Virus record (IMG/VR): IMGVR_UViG_3300010354_000084
Coordinates: 1 to 64,000 of that record
From: a virus
Length of the DNA stretch: 64,000 nucleotides
Strand: one strand, 5' to 3'
The notes beneath the pieces are model-generated. The model made no database searches. It was not told the DNA's origin and saw only the letters and a program-made list of their open reading frames with translations. Every line of letters begins with the position of its first letter. The stretch's first letter is position 1. Below, piece after piece: positions 10,949 through 19,900 of the stretch. Both the position numbers and the translations under genes were made by a program.

Positions 10949-13900
10949 AATTGTACCTAAGAATTATACCTTAGAGCAGCAACGTCAAGAAATTAATTTG
11001 ATAGGAGCTGATCTAGGCGATATCTCTTCGCTTAATACCCCATTACCTAATACTCTCTCTAGAGCTATTAATTATCTTGATCAAACAGTCTCTTCCTATG
11101 AAGGGACTGTTTGGTATGTAAGTACAGAAGGTGTTGATTCCATAGATGAAGATCCAGAATCTCCTGGGTATAGAAAAAATCCTGGTAGAACTAGAAATGT
11201 TGCTTTTCGAACAGTAAAGTATGCTTTATCACAAGCATCTTTTGGTGATACTATTCATATCGGTCCTGGAGAATTTCAAGAAGAATTTCCTCTAACGGTT
11301 CCATCAGGTGTTACTGTAAAAGGTACTACAATTCGCTCCACTAAAATTGTACCTACTCCAGCAACAAATACAAAAGATTGTTTCTTACTCAATGGTGATA
11401 CAGGAGTAGAAGATCTCACAGTTGCTGATATGTTCTATGATCCCCTCCTAAACACAGGATGGGCGTTTAGATTTGCTCAAAATAGTATCACATTAGAAAG
11501 AAGTCCTTATCTACAAAGACTTACTGTATTAAATAAAGGATCTGTTACTTCCACAACAGACCCATATGGATATGATGCCGATGATGCTGGATGTGGTATT
11601 TTGGTTGATGGTGCTGTAGTTCAATATAATACATTAGAACCAGCTATTCTTTGTAACGAAGTTACTCTTATTTGCCCTAATGCTACGGCAATTAAGATGA
11701 CCAACGGAGCAAGAGTTGAATGGATCAACTGCTTCTCGTATTTTGCTGAATATGGTATTCTTGCTGAATCTGGTTCTGTAGGACTCGGCGGAGAAGGTAG
11801 AACTAGATTAAGGTTGTCTGGTGTAACTGGAACCATTTCAGCTGGAGATATCATCAAATATTATGACGTTAATGGTAACTTAGTTGCTTCTGGTAATATT
11901 GAATCCACAGCAACTGGAAATTATGTAATTTTAGAAGATAAAGGAACTGGAACTTTTGCTGATCCTGCTGATAGAAGCGCAAAAATTTCTACTGTTGTTG
12001 GTAGTGCAGTATTGTCAACAGGACAATTTAAATTTGGAACAGCATCGCTATTTTTACCAGGAACTACAGATTATATAACGTATGCTTCAGATCCTGATTT
12101 TGACTTCCAAGATGAAGATTTTACAGTAGATTTTTGGGTAAGAAGAACTGCTGCTGCTACTCAGGTATTATACGATCAAAGAACTCTCGCTGGAGATACT
12201 CAACCAGTAATTTATATTAATGGGGGTGTTGTACGTTATTACACAGCAGGATCTGACAGGATTGTTGGTTCTACATCATTAGCAACAAACACTTGGTATC
12301 ATATTGCACTTTCAAGAAAATCTGGAGTAACTAGATTATTCGTAAATGGTAATCTACAAGGATCTCCATATAGTGATACAAATGTTTATTCACAAAGCAC
12401 GGTAAGGATTGGTGCTAATTATGCAGGAACAACTGGTCTGACTGGTTACATCGATGAATTTAGAATAAGCAAAGGTATTGGAAGATACGACAGCACATTC
12501 ACACCAGCTGTATTTGCTTACGCTAATGACGATTTCAACGTATTACTTCTCCATTTAGATGGGTCAAATAATTCAACACTAATTAATGATGATTCAGTTG
12601 TTATTCAAGATATTAGAGTTAGGAATAGTGCTGATACATCTACGGTAGCAACTGCTGCTAGGATCATCCTTGCTGATTATCAACAATTTGGCGCTGAGAT
12701 GAGATCAATCTCATCAGCGGCGGAGTTTGGAGAATATGGGGTAAAGGCAGATGGAATCGGAACAAAAATTCGACTAATCTCATTTAACTTAAATTTTGTT
12801 GGATCAGGTAAAGATTTTTCTCAGGATGAAACTAATGCTATTTCAGCAAATGAAATTATAGAAGTTAATGGCGGAGATATTTCATACGTAACTATTGACC
12901 AAAAAGGTAATGTAAAAATTGGAGATGTTTTTGAAGTTGATCAAAGACAAGGAACATTAAATTTTGGTTCTCAAGCTTTTAGTGTATCTAGTCTTTCAAA
13001 CTTAACTATAACAGATAATATAAATGCCGCTGTAATTACTCCTACTAATGTTACTGTAGGTAATCTAGATTTAAATGGAAACACCATTGAATCTACGACT
13101 GGAGATATAACAATTGCTCCTGCAGGATCTAGTGTCACTACAATAGATAGTGATTTATATGTAACTGGATTATTTAATGTTACGGGAACTCTAAGTACAA
13201 ATAATGATGTAAATTTTGGATCCTCTGGCGATAATTCAGTTGTTACTGTTGTTGGTCAATTTAATGCTGATAATTTAAGAATTGATGGTAACACTTTATC
13301 ATCTACTAATACCAATGGAAATATTACCTTAACTGCCAATGGTTCTGGAGTCGTAGAAACTGTAAATGATGTTAATTTTGGTGCTTCTGGAGATAATTCA
13401 ACTTTAACTGTTGTTGGTCAATTTAATGCTGATAATTTAAGAATTGATGGCAACACTTTATCATCTACTAATGCCAATGGAAATATTGTCTTAGATCCTA
13501 ATGGAGCAGGAGATGTTGTAATTACTGGTGGAACATCACAAGAGTTTAGCATTAATGATGGCACTACTACCAAGTTTAATGTTGCTTCGGTTAGTGGTGA
13601 TACAACTATTGCTGGAGACTTAACAGTACAAGGTGGGGATATTACTGTATCAGCAGCTGCTACTAATATTTCTATCATCGACAATAATTCTTCTTCTTTA
13701 ACTATCAAAGAAGGATCAAATTCATATATTACTCTAGATACTACTAATGGATTAGAATCAATTACTCTCCACAAAAATACTAGTATTGGAGGTAATTTAA
13801 TTGTTGATGGCGATATTACGTTTAGAGCAGGAAATGGATCTACAGGATCTATTACTTTAGGTGATGCTAATACTGATAGTATTACATTTAATGCCGAAGT

Positions 13901-16900
13901 TAGTTCAAATGTATTACCTTTAGTCACTAATACATATGATCTTGGCAGTACATCACTTAAGTGGAAAGATATTTGGGCAGCATCTAATGCTTATATTGCC
14001 AATTTAAGAATTAATACCAATACTTTATCATCAACTAATACAAACGGAGATATTGTATTTGATCCTAATGGTACTGGAAATGTTCAAATTACTGGCGGAG
14101 CATCACAAAATGTTATTATTACAGATGGAGCATTATCTAAAGTTACTATAGCAACATCCACTGGTGACATTACAACAGAAGGAGATTTGACAGTTAAAGG
14201 AGGAGATATTAATGTAACTAATGTAGCTACTAATATTTCAATAATTGACAATAATTCTTCTGCTTTAACCTTTAAAGAAGGAACTAACTCTTATATCACT
14301 TTAAATACAACAGATGGTTCTGAGTCTGTTACTCTACATAAAAATACATTTGTTAATGGAAACTTGACCGTAGATGGTGATATTACATTTAGAGCAGGAA
14401 GTTCCACTCCAGGTACTATTACTTTAGGTGATCTTAATACAGATAATATTGTATTCAATGCTGATATTAATTCAAGTTTTATTCCAGATTCTAATAATAG
14501 TTATGATCTAGGTTCTTCTTCACAAAAATGGAGAACAGTATATGCTGGAACTAGTGGATATTTTGCTAATTTATTATTAAGCACAAATATTATTTCTTCC
14601 ACAGATGCTAATGGAAATATTACTATTGATCCAAATGGTACTGGAGACTTTATTTTTAGAGGAGGTACATCTCAAGACTTTTTAATTAATGATGGATCAA
14701 CAACTAAATTTAGTGTTGCTTCTACAACTGGCGATACAGTAATTGAAGGCGATCTTACGATTAAAGGTGGAGACATTACTCTATCAGCAGCTGCTACTAA
14801 TATTGATATTATCGATAACAATGCTGCTGCTTTAACCATTAAAGAAGGAACAAATTCTTACGTAACTTTAACGTCCACAGATGCTACCGAAGCAATAACT
14901 TTACATAAAGATACGACATTTAGTACGAATGTCACTATTACTAATAATTTAACAGTAAATGGAAATACTCTACTAGGAGATATTGCTGCTACTGATACTT
15001 TGACAGTAACTGCTAGAGTTGCTAGTGATTTTGTGCCTTCTACAACTGGAACTAGAGATTTTGGTACATCATCTCTCAAATGGAAAGATCTATATCTTTC
15101 AAGTGGTGCTTACATTGGAAATTTAAATATTGATGTCACAGATAATACCATCGCTTCTTCGAATACAAATGGAAATATTATATTCGATCCCAATGGAACG
15201 GGAGATGTTGTTATTACTGGAGGAGCATCTCAAGACTTCTTAATTAATGATGGCACCACAAATAAATTTACAGTTGCTTCTACAACTGGAGATACTGTAA
15301 TTTCTGGAGATTTAACAGTACAGGGTGGAGATATTACAGTATCAGCAGCTGCTACTAATATTGCTATTATTGATAATAACGCTGCCGCTTTTACAATTAA
15401 AGAAGGAACTAATTCTTATGTAACTCTCACAACCACAGATGCTGCTGAAGCAATTACCTTACATAAGAATACTACAGCAAGTGGTACTTTAACAGTAACT
15501 GGAGCAACAACTCTAAATGGTAATGTGACATTAGGAGATGCCACATCAGATACTTTAGCTGTAAATGCCCAGATCACAACCTCAGTAAATCCAAATTCTT
15601 CTGCTGCTTATGATTTAGGAACTAGTTCTCTCAAGTGGCGTGATTTATATTTAAGTCAAAAAGCTTATATCGGAAATGTTGGAATTACAGCAAACACTAT
15701 TTCAACAGAAAATGTCAATGGAGATTTAACTATTGATCCTAACGGAACTGGAGATGTTGTAATTAAAGGTGGAACATCACAAGACTTTTTAATTAATGAT
15801 GGTGCCGTTACCCCAGTAACTAAATTTACTGTAGTTTCTACATCTGGAGATGTAACTACAGAAGGAGATCTTACTGTTAAAGGTGGAGACATTACTGTAT
15901 CAGCAGCTGCTACTAATATTGCTATCATCGATAACAATGCTGCTGCTTTAACCATTAAAGAAGGAACTAACTCTTATATCACTTTAAATACAACAAATGG
16001 TTCTGAATCTATAACATTACATAAAAATACTACTGTTAGTGGTAATCTAACTGTAGATGGTGATATTACATTTAGAGCAGGAAGTTCCACTCCAGGTACT
16101 ATTACTTTAGGTGATCTTAATACAGATAATATTGTATTCAATGCTGATATTAATTCAACGATTATTCCAAATACCAGTGCTACGTATGATATCGGCACAT
16201 CTTCACAAAAATGGAGAGATATTTATCTAAGTCAAAAAGCATATGTAGGTAATTTAGGTCTGACGGTAAATACAATTTCCTCAGAAAATACGGACGGAAA
16301 TATTATAATTAGTCCTAATGGAAATGGATATGTTGAAATAGAAGGAACAAATGCTTTACTATTGCCAACAGGTTTAACTTCAGAACAACCAGAATCTAGT
16401 ATTACTGGTATGGTTCGTTTTAATACAACTGGAGGTTATTTTGAAGGTTATAATGGTCTTTCATGGGGATCTCTAGGTGGAGTAAGATCTGTAGATAACT
16501 TAACTTACATTATACCAGAACAAACTCCAGGAGAAGCAAATAACACATTAGAGTTTTATACAAATAATACCAAACGATTAACAATTGGTAGAACAGATCC
16601 AGATAATCTAGCAAGTCCTTTATCAATAGAAATTACAGATATTCCAATCGTAAGAATTAATTCCACCGATCAATCTACAAGTACAACAACAGGTGCTTTA
16701 TATGTTGCTGGTGGGGTTGGCATAGCTAAAGATGTTTATATTGGTGGAAATATTAATGTCGCTGGATCTACAGTATTTAACGGAACTAACACATCTACAG
16801 GAACTAGCAATTTTGGTGTATTGAATGCCACCACAACTGCTTCAAATTTCGGAGAAACTATAACTTCGACAGCACAATCTGGAACAAATTATTTATTAAT

Positions 16901-19900
16901 AGATTCATATACTTCTCTTGCTGCTGGATATAGAATTACAATTAATGGAAATTATTATGCTGATATTACTTCTATAATTTCTGGTTACATTTCTTCTGTA
17001 TCTTCTTCAGCAGCAGATCCATCAAGAACTCCAGGAACATATTCAGTAACAAATATAAATGGTTCTAGTTTAGGAACAGCAGCATCCTTTACGATTACAA
17101 TTGATTCTAATGGTGCTGCTTCATCTATTATAATTGTTGATGGTGGCGCTTCATTTGTTTCCACAGAAACAATTACGATTCCAGCAAGTTCTATTGGTAA
17201 TACTGGATCTGATTTAATCTTAACTATTTCTTCTATTACAAATAAAGTAGTAGCATCTTCTACGTTTAGTAATACACTTTCTGGATCATTCTTCTTCTAT
17301 GATCCTCTAAAAATTACAGTATCTTCTTCAACTGGAATTATTTCTGGACAAGATGTTCTTACATTCTTTAGTTCATTGATACCATCAGGAACAACTATAT
17401 CTGCTATCAATGGTAATTTAGTAACACTAAGTCAGAATAGTTCTGGTTTACTTTTAAATGAAGAAGTAGTGTTTTTAAATATTGGTGATGTAAATTTATA
17501 TGGAACATTTACTGCCGATTACTTAAGGTTGTATGGTAATACTATTAGTACAACTAGAACAAATACTGATATTATTTTACAAGCAAATGGTACTGGAAAA
17601 GTAATAACTTACAATGATGTTACTATTGGAATTTCCACCAATGAGTCTATCTTAAATGTAGTTGGTCAAACTAATTTAGATAATTTTAGATTAGATGGAA
17701 ACACTATTAGCACAACAAATGAAAATGGTAATATCACTCTATCTGCCAATGGAACTGGAATAATTGAAACTTTAAACAATGTTAATTTTGGATCTTTGAG
17801 TGATGAATCAATTTTTACTGTAGTTGGTCAAACTAATTTAGATAATTTTAGATTAGATGGAAACACTATTAGCACAACAAATGAAAATGGAGATTTAATT
17901 TTATCTGCTAATGGTACTGGTTCCATATATTCTAATAATAACGTTTATTTAGGAACATCTTTAGATGAGTCTCAAGTTTATATTGTTGGTGGATTTACAG
18001 TAGATACATTCAATTTAAATGGATCTACAATATCAACTACAGGAGATTTTACTTTACTATCTGGAGCTAGCAACAAAATTATTTTAGGTAGTCCTACTCA
18101 AATAAACGCTAACACTACATATGGAAATACTACAACTCCATTAGATATTACTGTAACTGTAAACGGAAATTTACAAGTAGATAATATTAATTTAAATGGC
18201 AATACGTTAAATTCCACAGATACAAATGGAGATTTAATTATTGCTGGTAATGGAACTGGCGGTGTTTATATTGAATCATTGAGATTAGTAGATAATATTA
18301 TTTCATCTCCTTTAAACACTACTATTGTAATTGACCCCGCCACAGTTGGAGATAACACAGGAACGGTACAAATTAATGGCGGTTTACAAGTCAATGGAAC
18401 AAATACAACTTTACAAAACCTAAGCGTAACTAGCACCACTTCTGGAAATATTAAGATTGAAAATAATAGCATTATAGCTACAAATAACAATGGTAATATT
18501 TCCTTAGAACCAATAGGAACTGGTGTGGTACAAACCACATCTGATGTCAATTTCGGTACAAGTTTAGATTTATCAAAACTAACCGTTATTGGTGAAACTC
18601 AGATTGATAACATTAATCTTAATAATAATACGATAGCATCGACAAATGGTATTGGTTTAACTATAGAAACTTTAACTATAACAAACAATGTTTTAGGTTC
18701 AAGTAATACTAATGCTAATATTGTTATTACCCCCAATGGATCTGGCAAGACAACTACAGCAAAGAATTTTGATGTTAATGCTACTCTAACCGTAGTTGGT
18801 CAATTCAATGCTGATAATCTAAGAATTGACGGTAACGTAATTAGTTCTACAAATACTAATGGAAATATAACTTTAACACCAGATGGTACTGGTGTAGTTG
18901 AGACTGTAAATGATGTTAACTTTGGTACGTTGTCAGACCTATCAACTTTAACTGTAATAGGACAGTTTAATGCCGATAATATCAGAATTGATGAAAACAC
19001 AATATCATCAACAAACTCCGCTGGAGTAACTATTGAGACATTAAAGATTTCTGGCAATATTCTATCATCAATTAACGCTAATGCTAATATTATTTTAACA
19101 CCAAATGGTTCTGGAAAAGTTACTACAGTTAATGATGTAGACTTTGGTACTTCTGGCGACAACTCAACTTTAACTGTATTGGGACAGTTTAATGCTGATA
19201 ACTTGAGACTTGATGGTAATGTTTTAAGTTCAACTAACACAAATGGAAATATTACATTAACTGCCAATGGAACTGGTGTTGTTGAAACTTTAAATGACGT
19301 GAACTTCGGATCTTTATCTGATTTATCAACTTTAACTGTAACTGGTCAATTTAATGCTGATAATATTAGAATTGATGGTAGTACAATTTCTTCAATTGAT
19401 ACAACTGGAGTCATAATTGAAACTCTACAAATCACAGGAAATGTAATTTCTTCTGTAGCAACTAATGGTGATATTAATATCACTCCAAATGGAACTGGAA
19501 GAGTAGTAACTACAAAGCAAGTAAGTATTACTAATACATTAAATGTAGTTGGTCAATTTAATATTGACGATATTAGAATTGATGGTAATATTATTAGTTC
19601 CACAAATACAGATGGTAATATCACCTTAGCACCAAATGGATTTGGAGTTGTCGAAACGATTAACAATGTAAACTTTGGTACATCAGTAGACTCATCGACT
19701 CTCACTGTTCTTGGTCAATTTAATGCTGATAATATTAGAATTGATGGTAGTACAATTTCTTCAATTGATACAACTGGAGTCATAATCGAAACTCTACAAA
19801 TCACAGGAAATGTACTTTCATCAGTTGATGCTAATGCTAATATTGTTTTAACACCTAATGGTTCAGGAAAAACATCTACAGCAAAACCAGTAGATATTAA

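Noticed and set aside
13418-13927. A 169-codon - strand frame, with similar ones at 18800-19267 and 19715-20212
   Set aside because: They are antisense to the fibre repeats and recur with the same period, so they are by-products of repeat codon composition.
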